Below, in pieces: positions 25,963-33,962 of a stretch of DNA of 40,692 nucleotides. Source of the DNA: Lachnospiraceae bacterium V9D3004. Its GTDB lineage: Bacteria > Bacillota > Clostridia > Lachnospirales > Lachnospiraceae. The translations under genes and the position numbers were made by a program. The stretch lies in the NCBI GenBank assembly GCA_000621985.1, contig JHWW01000020.1:1-40692 (forward strand), in the 5' to 3' direction. The notes below the pieces were generated by a model that saw only the letters and a program-made list of their open reading frames with translations, was not told where the DNA came from and searched no databases. How positions within the stretch are numbered: the first letter of the stretch is position 1; each line of letters starts with the position of its first letter.

Positions 25963-27170
25963 TCATATTCTCCTATATACACAAATCTGGACATATTTTC
26001 TATCATCTTATAACCATCCCATATGAATTCAAGTCCCATTGTCTGTCCAAGCAGAACTATTCGGTCTACCCCCCTGACTCCGTATTTATATACTATATCC
26101 CTAATATCTTTTTTGTCTATTCCAAGCACGGAAACGGTCTGACATTGCTTTGTCAGAACCGGCACAATATCGTCAAGTTCCCCGGCATAATATTCAAAAA
26201 AATAACCTCCACTGTTTTTATACTCCATAAGTTCAGGATACAGATTGTCTACCTCAATCCTTACAACATAATTATCATCTGAAACCAGCTTCATACCTTT
26301 ATGACCCATCCCAAGCGTACAAAAAGACGTATACTTATCAACAGCCTGTATAGGTTTCATGTCATAATCTTTAACTGCTAATTCACCTAATTTACTCCAA
26401 AAGAGTTTTCTGGCCTCTTCGACTTTATTACCTGTCCAGACAACAAGTCTCGGAGAACTGCAGGCATTCTGATCGGTATAATATGTATCTGTATAAAATC
26501 CTTTTGCCACCTCATCCGCATCTTGAAGAAGATAATAATCAGAATCAATAACCGCAATGGAATGTCTGTCTGCAAATGTCATTTCTATAGCTCTTGGCGG
26601 AAGCACAGCTTTTCTTATTTCCCTTATCGTTCTGTTTCCACCCCAGACAATTCGTACATCACATATGTCAGACAACTCCTGTGTAATGATATCACTGTGA
26701 TCATATCTGATAACGCATATATAACCTGCAAGATAATTGAATTCATCCTCTAACAACTTATTCATTGCATCACATATTATATCAACCTGTTCAAATTTCT
26801 TATTAGATACCCTTATTAACGTAATATTCCCCGCCAACATAGACGAAGTCATAGAAACGGCAAAATTAACCGGAACATTAGAAGGCGCAACATGAAATGC
26901 AACACCTCTTCCGATACGACACTTCCTGTCAATATGTTTATCTCTGTTTTTTTCTATGGAAGCTTTTCTGATCCAATATGCATATGAAATAACATCAACA
27001 AATTTTTTACTTCTTTTATCATTTAATAATTCACGTGACAAAGCCCCCAAAAAAGCTACAATCTTATCTGAAAACATCGGCAGGACGGAAATCTGCGGCA
27101 TTTCACACAAAATATCATGATTACCTACAAGGAATTCAAGTTCTTCTGTATTTATCTGCATATGTATCAC
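25959..27170 (-). CDS. LuxC-type acyl-CoA/acyl-enzyme reductase, copy B
   Basis: 403 residues from GTG 27170, which has AAGGGGG a few bases upstream; ATG 27161 is the alternative. The reading overlaps the end of LuxE copy B by about 35 bases in another frame. HVAPSNVPVN (about 93-102), RIVWGGNRTIR and DQNACSSP (catalytic Cys about 237) match copy A, without its Cys-rich insert. It should reduce an acyl thioester to an aldehyde with NADPH. Order here is LuxE then LuxC, then SDR and carrier protein. The two LuxC proteins are clearly related but diverged throughout, so they may serve different acids. Confidence 0.86.
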   Translation of the reverse strand: MIHMQINTEELEFLVGNHDILCEMPQISVLPMFSDKIVAFLGALSRELLNDKRSKKFVDVISYAYWIRKASIEKNRDKHIDRKCRIGRGVAFHVAPSNVPVNFAVSMTSSMLAGNITLIRVSNKKFEQVDIICDAMNKLLEDEFNYLAGYICVIRYDHSDIITQELSDICDVRIVWGGNRTIREIRKAVLPPRAIEMTFADRHSIAVIDSDYYLLQDADEVAKGFYTDTYYTDQNACSSPRLVVWTGNKVEEARKLFWSKLGELAVKDYDMKPIQAVDKYTSFCTLGMGHKGMKLVSDDNYVVRIEVDNLYPELMEYKNSGGYFFEYYAGELDDIVPVLTKQCQTVSVLGIDKKDIRDIVYKYGVRGVDRIVLLGQTMGLEFIWDGYKMIENMSRFVYIGEYE

Positions 27171-28221
27171 TACACCCCCTTAACTCAGCATTCTGCATTC
27201 TTCCGATAATTTTAACATACTTTCCTTTACGTCCGCACGGACAGTCATCTTCACCAAGAACAATACCCTCATCTTCCGTAAGCAAAGAATGTCCCGGATA
27301 AGAATGCGGAAGCGCGGAAACAACCTGAATAATTCCTTGTCTGCCATGAGAACAAACAGAAAAATCCTTAAAATCACGAATAATAACATCCGAAAAAATA
27401 CTTGCGTGCAAATGACCATATTCACATTCTGCGTATATACATCCGGTCTGTTCAACCATTCCATAATGATCAATAAAATGTTTTATTCCACAGATTTCAT
27501 TGATATCATTTTTAAATTTTTCTCTGGAAACCGCATCAGCCTCTAGTTTTTTCCAGCCTCCGCCTGTCATAAGCCATGCCTTATTCATATCATATTTATG
27601 ATTATTTCTTTTTAATTCCTGATAAAAATGCTTCCACACCATAAATGTGAAACCAAAAATTATAAATGGCTGATCCGGATATTTTTCAAAGAAAGCATCC
27701 AATTTTTCATTATTTAAGCTCATATCATCATTTAAAACATAGACCATCTCTCTGGCAGCCACCTGAAGACCAAGTATTGCAGCACCACGCGCAGTAAACA
27801 TCTGTCTGTCTTTTAATACCGCAGGAGTATCAACAATGATCATCGGCAGTCTTTTTTTTCCCCAATAATCACTCAATATTCGTATCATGACTTTCTGTTG
27901 AATCATAGCAGTCTCTTTATCAACATATATCTTGGAAACACTCTGTCCTGTGGTTCCGGATGAAGTCATTACTTTGAAAATATCTTCTCTTTTAACGCTG
28001 AGCAAATCATATTCCTTGAACAGTCTTACCGGGAAAAAAGGAATATCTTCCACAGAATTTACGCTGTTTTTTTTATAATTCACAGCTTCAAGAAAATTAG
28101 CATACTCGGGGCACCTATTATTATGAAATTCTGTAAGTTCAACCAATTCATTGGTCAGCAATTGATTTTTATCCGATCTGTCCAACTCATATGGATTATA
28201 TTTATAAAAATCATCAATCAT
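27136..28221 (-). CDS. LuxE-type acyl-protein synthetase, copy B
   Basis: 361 residues, start ATG 28221 with GGAG 9 bases upstream. It has TSSGTTGQSVSK (about 86-97), GGGWKK, YGMVEQTGCIY, ECEYGHLH, DDCPCGRKGKY and the C-terminal RGCSDT with its likely acyl-accepting Cys (about 350). Similarity with copy A runs over the full length, so they are paralogues. One Cys of copy A's first CEC pair is replaced by Tyr here. It lies 4 bases after the transketolase C-terminal subunit gene and is followed by LuxC copy B. The role is to activate a carboxylic acid for reduction; which acid is unknown. Confidence 0.87.
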   Translation of the reverse strand: MIDDFYKYNPYELDRSDKNQLLTNELVELTEFHNNRCPEYANFLEAVNYKKNSVNSVEDIPFFPVRLFKEYDLLSVKREDIFKVMTSSGTTGQSVSKIYVDKETAMIQQKVMIRILSDYWGKKRLPMIIVDTPAVLKDRQMFTARGAAILGLQVAAREMVYVLNDDMSLNNEKLDAFFEKYPDQPFIIFGFTFMVWKHFYQELKRNNHKYDMNKAWLMTGGGWKKLEADAVSREKFKNDINEICGIKHFIDHYGMVEQTGCIYAECEYGHLHASIFSDVIIRDFKDFSVCSHGRQGIIQVVSALPHSYPGHSLLTEDEGIVLGEDDCPCGRKGKYVKIIGRMQNAELRGCSDTYADKYRRT

Positions 28222-28225
28222 ATAT

Positions 28226-29206
28226 CTATGCTCCTATATTCTTCAGAATTTTTGTGTATATCTCATCTGCAAGCAACCCTACTTGTCCAAGCATATAGTT
28301 TCTTCCGCCCATTTTGCAGTTTGCATCGTTGATTCCAATAAAAAGCTGCCTGCAGTTCCAACCATTTCCGGCTAATACTTCAGAAACAGCTGAACCCATA
28401 CCACCGATTATATTATGCTCCTCGACCGTAACTATAAGTTCATGATTTTTCGCCAATTGTCCAATACATTCTTTATCAAGCGGCTTAATCGTATGCATAT
28501 TTACAACTGTAGGTTTTATACCCTTTTCTTCTTCAAGCATTTTTGACGCTTTTAACGCCTCAGTAACCATATCAATTCCCGTGGCAATCAATGCGATTCT
28601 TTCTCCGTTCTGTAATTGAACGGCTTTTCCTATTTCAAATGCATAATCATCGCTGTAAACCATCGGGATAGACGTGGTTCCGCATAAACGCATATATACA
28701 GGTCCTTTAATAGATGAGATTGCTGACATCATCTTCACCGCTTCCGTACAATCTGCCGGCGATACTACGGTCATATTAGGAATACTTCTCATAAATGCAA
28801 TGTCATTCAACGACAAAAGAGCAGTTCCTGACCAGCCTGATGTAAGTCCTGCCGATGAACCTATTGCTTTTATATCAAGATTCATATTTCCCATAAGGTG
28901 TCTTACCTGATCAGCACACCTGAATGTTACAAATGGAGCATATGTTGTAACATAAACCTGTAATCCCTCCATTGCCATCCCCGCAGCAATTCCAAGCATA
29001 TTTTGTTCAGCAATTCCGACATTGTAAAATATATCCGGATACTTTCCTGTCATTCTTTCAAGTCCTGAGAATCTTGACAAATCTGCTGTAATAACAGAGA
29101 TATCATCCCTTGATTCCGCCACTTGATCAAATCCAATACTCCATACCGAAGGATTAATGCCCATAATAGACCATGAGCGCATGTTTCTCCTATTATACTC
29201 TATCAT
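28226..29206 (-). CDS. Transketolase, C-terminal subunit
   Basis: 326 residues: pyrimidine-binding domain plus C-terminal domain of a split transketolase. The NVGIAEQNM motif (about 62-70) provides the Glu that activates thiamine diphosphate. TYAPFVTFR, GLTSGWSGTA and VEEHNIIGGMGSAVSE follow as in split transketolases of secondary-metabolite and glycan clusters. It pairs with the gene just upstream (overlap 14 bases) to form one active enzyme. GGAGG is 6 bases before the ATG. It moves a two-carbon ketol group to an aldehyde acceptor. Central-metabolism transketolase is usually a single ~660-residue protein, so a dedicated role in this cluster is more likely. Confidence 0.9.
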   Translation of the reverse strand: MIEYNRRNMRSWSIMGINPSVWSIGFDQVAESRDDISVITADLSRFSGLERMTGKYPDIFYNVGIAEQNMLGIAAGMAMEGLQVYVTTYAPFVTFRCADQVRHLMGNMNLDIKAIGSSAGLTSGWSGTALLSLNDIAFMRSIPNMTVVSPADCTEAVKMMSAISSIKGPVYMRLCGTTSIPMVYSDDYAFEIGKAVQLQNGERIALIATGIDMVTEALKASKMLEEEKGIKPTVVNMHTIKPLDKECIGQLAKNHELIVTVEEHNIIGGMGSAVSEVLAGNGWNCRQLFIGINDANCKMGGRNYMLGQVGLLADEIYTKILKNIGA

Positions 29207-30032
29207 ATATGCCCTCCTCTATCCTTCGAATCATATATTCGCTATCCTGCTCATTCAATCTTGCATGATGCGATTCAGGTCTATTCTCAATACTTGGGAG
29301 ACCATATCCTTTAATTGTCTCAGCGACAATAGCTAACGGCTTCCCCGGATGCTGCATATTGAAAGCCTCGTATAATTCTTCTATTGAATGTCCATTGACA
29401 CCGATTGATGCAAATCCAAATGCCTCAAGTTTCTCTTTCAATGACCCCATAGGCATAATATCTTCTTCCCGACCATCAAACTGCATATGATTATTATCAA
29501 TTATAACAATAAGATTATCTAACGAATACTTGGCGGCAGACATAAAACCTTCCCAATTCGATCCCTCGTTACATTCACCATCTCCCAAAAGAACATATAC
29601 CTTATAATTCATGCCTCTTCTTCTTGCCGCAAGAGCCATACCAATACCAACAGACAGTCCCATTCCCAGACTTCCTCCAGAATAATCCAAACCAACATCG
29701 GTATTCCATGGATATCCGGCAAGCAGACCACCATCAGTGTGAAAGCTCATCAACTGTTCATTATTGATCATTCCAATTATTTCAAGAACGGAGTAACTTG
29801 CAAGATAACAATGTCTTTTGCTTGTAATAAACCTGTCTCTGCCATCCCAGTCAGGCTCATCCTTATGATAATTCATTATTCCACCATACAATGTAGCAAT
29901 TATATCCATTGAAGAAAAACTTCCACCAAGATGTGTTCCGGCTTTTCCTGTTGTCTGTGCCATCTCGAGAGCTTTAATACGCATTAACTTTGCAAGTTTA
30001 TAACAATCATCTATAATATTTTCATTCATCAT
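29193..30032 (-). CDS. Transketolase, N-terminal subunit
   Basis: 279 residues: the diphosphate-binding domain of thiamine-dependent transketolase. The GDGECNEGSNWEG motif (about 150-162) with the later IDNNHMQFDG binds Mg and thiamine diphosphate; GTHLGGSFSS near the start contacts the substrate, as in transketolase. It is split from the C-terminal half encoded immediately downstream. The start ATG overlaps the SDR copy B stop (ATGA). Split transketolases often supply two-carbon units in antibiotic and polysaccharide pathways. I cannot tell from sequence which ketose or keto acid is the donor. Confidence 0.9.
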   Translation of the reverse strand: MMNENIIDDCYKLAKLMRIKALEMAQTTGKAGTHLGGSFSSMDIIATLYGGIMNYHKDEPDWDGRDRFITSKRHCYLASYSVLEIIGMINNEQLMSFHTDGGLLAGYPWNTDVGLDYSGGSLGMGLSVGIGMALAARRRGMNYKVYVLLGDGECNEGSNWEGFMSAAKYSLDNLIVIIDNNHMQFDGREEDIMPMGSLKEKLEAFGFASIGVNGHSIEELYEAFNMQHPGKPLAIVAETIKGYGLPSIENRPESHHARLNEQDSEYMIRRIEEGIYDRV

Positions 30033-30775
30033 ACTCGTCCCCCGTCAAGTATCATTATCTGTCCTGTCATGTATTCTGCATCTTCCGAAGCAATATACAA
30101 TGCAGCCTTTGCAACTTCTTCCGGTCTTCCCATTCTGTGTATGCTCATTCTGTCCAAAACCTTATTCAATTCCTTTTCCGACTTATAATTACCCATGTCA
30201 GTATCTATGAGTCCGGGCGCTATACCATTAACTCTGATATTGTACGGACCAAGCTCTCTTGATACTGACTTTGTAATCCATATCAATGCCGCTTTACTAG
30301 AACCATAAGCCAGATAACCGGGACTGGTTTCAATACCGCCTACTGAACACATATTAATGATACAGCCTGATCTCTGCCTCATCATCTGTCTGGAAACAAG
30401 TTGCATTATTTGAACCTGTGCAAACACATTTATATCATATACTTCTCTCATTTTTGACATTGAAGTCATTGCAAACGATCCCCCATAAGGAATTCCGGCA
30501 TTATTTATCAACACATCTATATTGTTCTTATCAGAAAGTATCTGTTTTATCCCTGTCTTGATTTCATTTTCATCCGCCAAATCAAAACATATATTCTTTA
30601 TCCAGACATTGCATTTTAACGCAATATCTTCAAGCTCTGCCTCAAATGACTCGTCTTTTTTTCGTGTACACGCCCATATGTTATAACCGTTTTTAGCAAA
30701 GGCATTAACAAGCTCTCTCCCAATACCACGATTTGTTCCTGTAATGATTGCATTTTTATTATTTGAAGATACCAT
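30029..30775 (-). CDS. Short-chain dehydrogenase/reductase, copy B
   Basis: 248 residues with TGTNRGIG (about 12-19), NNAG (91-94), Ser 144, Tyr 157, Lys 161 (YGSSK) and GLIDTDM. Classical SDR of the FabG type. ATG 30775 follows GGAG at 11 bases. It heads the transketolase, LuxE, LuxC block, overlapping the transketolase N-subunit by 4 bases. A reductase that acts on the keto product of the transketolase is a reasonable guess. It is related to copy A at 25213-25962. Confidence 0.87.
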   Translation of the reverse strand: MVSSNNKNAIITGTNRGIGRELVNAFAKNGYNIWACTRKKDESFEAELEDIALKCNVWIKNICFDLADENEIKTGIKQILSDKNNIDVLINNAGIPYGGSFAMTSMSKMREVYDINVFAQVQIMQLVSRQMMRQRSGCIINMCSVGGIETSPGYLAYGSSKAALIWITKSVSRELGPYNIRVNGIAPGLIDTDMGNYKSEKELNKVLDRMSIHRMGRPEEVAKAALYIASEDAEYMTGQIMILDGGRV

Positions 30776-30797
30776 AATTTACTATAGCTCCTAGATA

Positions 30798-31457
30798 TTA
30801 TTTAAATACTCTTCTATCTTTATTTTCTGCGATTTCACGTGCGGGGTTACCCATAACAATTTTATAATCCCTTACATCTTTTAAAACTATTGCCCCCATT
30901 GATATGATAGTATCATGCCCTATCTGTATATTTTCCCGTATTGCAGCAGCAGCACCTATATAAGTATTTTCGTCTACTCGGGTTCTCCCTCCAATAAAAG
31001 CGAAGGAAGAGATTTGGCAATTATTTCCAATTCGCACATCATGCCCGATTATTGCATTTGCATTAACCCATACATTATCACCAATATGTGCATCCTCAGA
31101 AACAAGTACATTTTTTTCAATTATAATAACACCTTCACCCAAATATGCGCTTTTACTTATTTTTGCCAGTGGACAAACTACTGTTGCAAGTTTATATCCT
31201 GAATTTTTTACTTTATTTAACAATAGCTCTCTCGAGGCCGGTTCTCCGACGGCAATAGCAATTTCAAGCGATTCAGGTGAATACAGTTCAACAATCCTCT
31301 CATAAGGCATAACCTGATAACCTCTGAAAGTACCCTGTTCCTTTGTATCATCTATAAAAATGATATCATCCCATAAACCTCTCAGTTCCGGATAAGAAAC
31401 AAGCATTTCCTCCAGTTCTCTTCCGGAACCTCCTGCTCCGTAGATCGCTATATCCAT
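30798..31457 (-). CDS. NeuD/PglD-type hexapeptide-repeat acyltransferase
   Basis: 219 residues. An N-terminal Rossmann-like sugar-nucleotide domain (MDIAIYGAGGSGRELEEM; about 1-90) is joined to a left-handed beta-helix of hexapeptide repeats (about 95-205, e.g. LGEGVIIIEKNV, IGDNVWVNANAIIGHDV). This is the design of NeuD and PglD, which acetylate amino sugars or nonulosonic acids with acetyl-CoA. PseH already covers the standard pseudaminate step, so this enzyme may add an acetyl or other acyl group to a second amino sugar or to the finished nonulosonate. It lies 20 bases after the aminotransferase gene, which may provide its substrate. Confidence 0.85.
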   Translation of the reverse strand: MDIAIYGAGGSGRELEEMLVSYPELRGLWDDIIFIDDTKEQGTFRGYQVMPYERIVELYSPESLEIAIAVGEPASRELLLNKVKNSGYKLATVVCPLAKISKSAYLGEGVIIIEKNVLVSEDAHIGDNVWVNANAIIGHDVRIGNNCQISSFAFIGGRTRVDENTYIGAAAAIRENIQIGHDTIISMGAIVLKDVRDYKIVMGNPAREIAENKDRRVFK

Positions 31458-31477
31458 ACAATTTCCTTTCCCTTATC

Positions 31478-32611
31478 TCACTCCAATGACTCTTTAACAC
31501 ATTTAGCAATAGTACTTACATCTTTTACACTCAATCCACTATATATAGGCAAACACAATATTGCATCCGACATGCTGCGTGCAACTTTCAGATCTGCATC
31601 TCTGTATTGATTTCTAAAGCAGGCCTGATCTGCAGTAATTGGCCAGAAATATTTTCTTGCATGTACACCGATTTCTTTCAAATTATCATATATCTTATCC
31701 CTGATATGCATACTGTTATTACATGTAACCACAATAGGGAAATAAGCATAATTTCTATTTTGTTCTTTAGTATTCAATAAGATTCTAATACCTTCTTCAT
31801 CTTCAAATTCAGATACATATTTATCATGACACTTTTTTCTGTTTTCAATTTCATCGGTAATGTGCTTTAGATTACATAATCCCATGACAGCTGAGAACTC
31901 ATTCATCTTTGCATTTGCCCCTACAGAAACTGTCAGACTTTCGCCTCTTATCCCAAAATTCTTAAGATTATATAATCGTTCATAACGTTCATGATCTTTA
32001 CAAATCACTGCCCCGCCTTCTATTGTATTGAACACCTTGGTTGCATGGAAGCTGAAAACAGATGCATCACCGTAATCACCTATTCCCCTCTCCTTATATC
32101 TTATACCAAAAGCATGAGCAGCATCATATATCACTTTTAAACCATATTTGTATGCAATCTGTTCTATGTAATCAACATTACATACATTACCAAATACATG
32201 AACAGGCATAATTGCCACTGTTTTTGGAGTGATCAGGTTCTCTATCTTTGTCTCATCTATTGTTCCATCAGATTCTTTAATATCACAAAAAACAGGCTTA
32301 AGACGGTTCCTGACTATCGCATGAGTAGTTGAAATAAATGTGAACGGAGTTGTAATTATCTCTCCTCCATCCGGAAAACCAAACGATTGAATAGCTAATT
32401 CCAAAGCCATATGTCCATTAACCGTCAGAGATAACTCCGGCACTTTAAGAAATACTGCCAACTCCTTTTCTAATTGTCTATGATATAAACCCATATTGGT
32501 AATAAAATGACTGTCCCACAGAGGCTTTATAGCCTCTATATATTCTTCATATGACGGCATAGAAGATCTGGTAACATATATATCCTGTTGATCCATTTCA
32601 TTTTTCAGCAT
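31478..32611 (-). CDS. DegT/DnrJ/EryC1-family sugar aminotransferase
   Basis: 377 residues; a pyridoxal-phosphate enzyme that transaminates nucleotide-linked 4-keto (or 3-keto) sugars using glutamate. The Lys of FHATKVFNTIEGG forms the cofactor aldimine, and YDAAHAFG holds the Asp and His that contact the ring. The N-terminal pattern IYVTRSSMPSYEEYIEAI followed by HFITNMGLYHRQLE resembles VioA/QdtB-type enzymes that act on dTDP-sugars more than canonical PseC. Since pseB is directly upstream and there is no other aminotransferase in the window, it probably fills the PseC role, but a separate dideoxy-amino sugar is possible. GGGGAG lies 12 bases before the ATG. Confidence 0.87.
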   Translation of the reverse strand: MLKNEMDQQDIYVTRSSMPSYEEYIEAIKPLWDSHFITNMGLYHRQLEKELAVFLKVPELSLTVNGHMALELAIQSFGFPDGGEIITTPFTFISTTHAIVRNRLKPVFCDIKESDGTIDETKIENLITPKTVAIMPVHVFGNVCNVDYIEQIAYKYGLKVIYDAAHAFGIRYKERGIGDYGDASVFSFHATKVFNTIEGGAVICKDHERYERLYNLKNFGIRGESLTVSVGANAKMNEFSAVMGLCNLKHITDEIENRKKCHDKYVSEFEDEEGIRILLNTKEQNRNYAYFPIVVTCNNSMHIRDKIYDNLKEIGVHARKYFWPITADQACFRNQYRDADLKVARSMSDAILCLPIYSGLSVKDVSTIAKCVKESLE

Positions 32612-32613
32612 AA

Positions 32614-32715
32614 TTAACTAATACTCCCCTGTTTTTCATAATAGTCTTCATCTCTTGCTGATATCGGAATCACTTTTTGTTCCTCTTAAGACAACTCTTT
32701 TTCTTCATCCGACAT
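32614..32715 (-). pseudogene. Small ORF interrupted by a stop, between pseB and the aminotransferase
   Basis: From ATG 32715 (GAGGAG 12 bases upstream) the frame reads MSDEEKELS, then TAA at 32686-32688, then EEQKVIPISARDEDYYEKQ and GSIS to a second stop at 32614-32616. Both parts are hydrophilic and acidic, in one frame, and stop directly before the aminotransferase ATG at 32611. An alternative is that GTG 32673, with AAGAGG upstream, starts a 19-residue peptide. I do not recognise the sequence. It may be a decayed gene end, a leader peptide or noncoding. Confidence 0.35.
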
Positions 32716-32753
32716 ACTATTAATTATCTCCTCTTACAATCCTGGGTAACATA

Positions 32754-33749
32754 TCAATGTTCATCCAAATCTGTCAAAAGCTTTGCCTTAATATCTTCAA
32801 TACTCATCCATTCCTTATTGGTTCCTGAACTATATATGAAGCCGGGTTCAACCAATTCACCACCCGGTATTAATTTGTCCGGATTCCACCAGTTATAATT
32901 GGGATATATAATATAATGTTTATCATACTCGTAAGTTCTCATAGAATCTTCAGCGGGTACCATTACCTCATGTAATTTCTCGCCTTCACGTATACCCACT
33001 TCCGGCATCTCACATCCCGGAAGCATTGCCTGTGCCAGATCAGTTATCTTGAAACTCGGGATCTTTGAAATGAACACCTCACCTCCACGAGCCTCCTCAA
33101 GAGCCTTTACAACAAGCTTAACGCCCTCTTCAAGACTGATCCAGAATCTTGTCATACGATAATCTGTAATCGGAAGTTCTTTCCCCCCATTATCGATAAT
33201 GTTCTGGAAAAACGGAATAACAGATCCTCTACTTCCGGCAACATTGCCATATCTTACAACGGCAAAGCTTGTCCCGTCAGATCCCGAATATGCATTAGCT
33301 GCTGCAAACAATTTATCTGAAACCATCTTCGTAGATCCGTACAGATTTATAGGACTTACTGATTTGTCGGTACTGAGAGCAACTACCTTCTTAACACCGG
33401 TATCAAGACATGCATCAATTACGTTACATGCACCGTTAATGTTTGTCTTTATAGCTTCAATAGGATTATACTCGCACGCCGGAACCTGCTTCAATGCCGC
33501 CGCATGAATAACATAATCAACCCCTTTAAGCGCCCTCTCAAGTCGATCCTTATCCCTGACATCACCAATAAAGAAGCGCAAGATATCACTGTGTTCTTTA
33601 TATTTATTTTGCATATTGAATTGTTTGAATTCGTCACGAGAATATATAATGATCTTTTTGGGCTTATAGTTTTTTAGAACGTATTCCACAAAATGATGAC
33701 CAAACGAACCCGTACCACCGGTTATAAGAATTGTTTTGTTGTTTAACAT
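32754..33749 (-). CDS. pseB: UDP-N-acetylglucosamine 4,6-dehydratase (inverting)
   Basis: 331 residues from ATG 33749, chosen for GGAGG 8 bases upstream (a TTG at 33764 overlaps that site). Extended SDR: TGGTGSFG (about 10-17), then STDKSVSPINLYGSTK (about 126-141) with the Asp, Lys and Tyr of the dehydratase active site. PseB dehydrates UDP-GlcNAc and inverts C5, giving the 4-keto-6-deoxy-altrose that starts pseudaminic acid synthesis. It heads the biosynthetic part of the island behind its own good promoter (33796-33824), about 200 bases after the glycosyltransferase genes. Confidence 0.95.
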   Translation of the reverse strand: MLNNKTILITGGTGSFGHHFVEYVLKNYKPKKIIIYSRDEFKQFNMQNKYKEHSDILRFFIGDVRDKDRLERALKGVDYVIHAAALKQVPACEYNPIEAIKTNINGACNVIDACLDTGVKKVVALSTDKSVSPINLYGSTKMVSDKLFAAANAYSGSDGTSFAVVRYGNVAGSRGSVIPFFQNIIDNGGKELPITDYRMTRFWISLEEGVKLVVKALEEARGGEVFISKIPSFKITDLAQAMLPGCEMPEVGIREGEKLHEVMVPAEDSMRTYEYDKHYIIYPNYNWWNPDKLIPGGELVEPGFIYSSGTNKEWMSIEDIKAKLLTDLDEH

Positions 33750-33795
33750 CTTTTTATCCTCCAATACCCTATCATTGATAGTTCATATATTATGT

Positions 33796-33824
33796 AGAAT
33801 ATCATCTCATAACATAAGAGTCAA
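33796..33824 (-). promoter_or_regulatory. Promoter of the pseB operon
   Basis: The minus strand has TTGACT (33819-33824), a 17-base spacer and TATTCT (33796-33801), 47 bases before the pseB start. It looks like a sigma-A site, not the sigma-28 type of flagellin genes. The 200-base gap around it is A/T-rich and holds no gene. This would let sugar synthesis be expressed apart from flagellin. Confidence 0.6.
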
Positions 33825-33962
33825 CATTCTACTAAATCTCTGATATATCAATCTCACAATCATAGATTAAATATACATATTTAATTTGACACAAGATACA
33901 CATTTATAGCTATATTTTTTTAATTCAAGATCACTAACGAACAAAGCGAGCATCACAGTTTC

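Noticed and set aside
22416-28221. Bioluminescence operon
   Set aside because: LuxC and LuxE homologues are present, but there is no luciferase (LuxA/LuxB) or LuxD thioesterase, and the neighbours are pseudaminic acid and flagellin genes.
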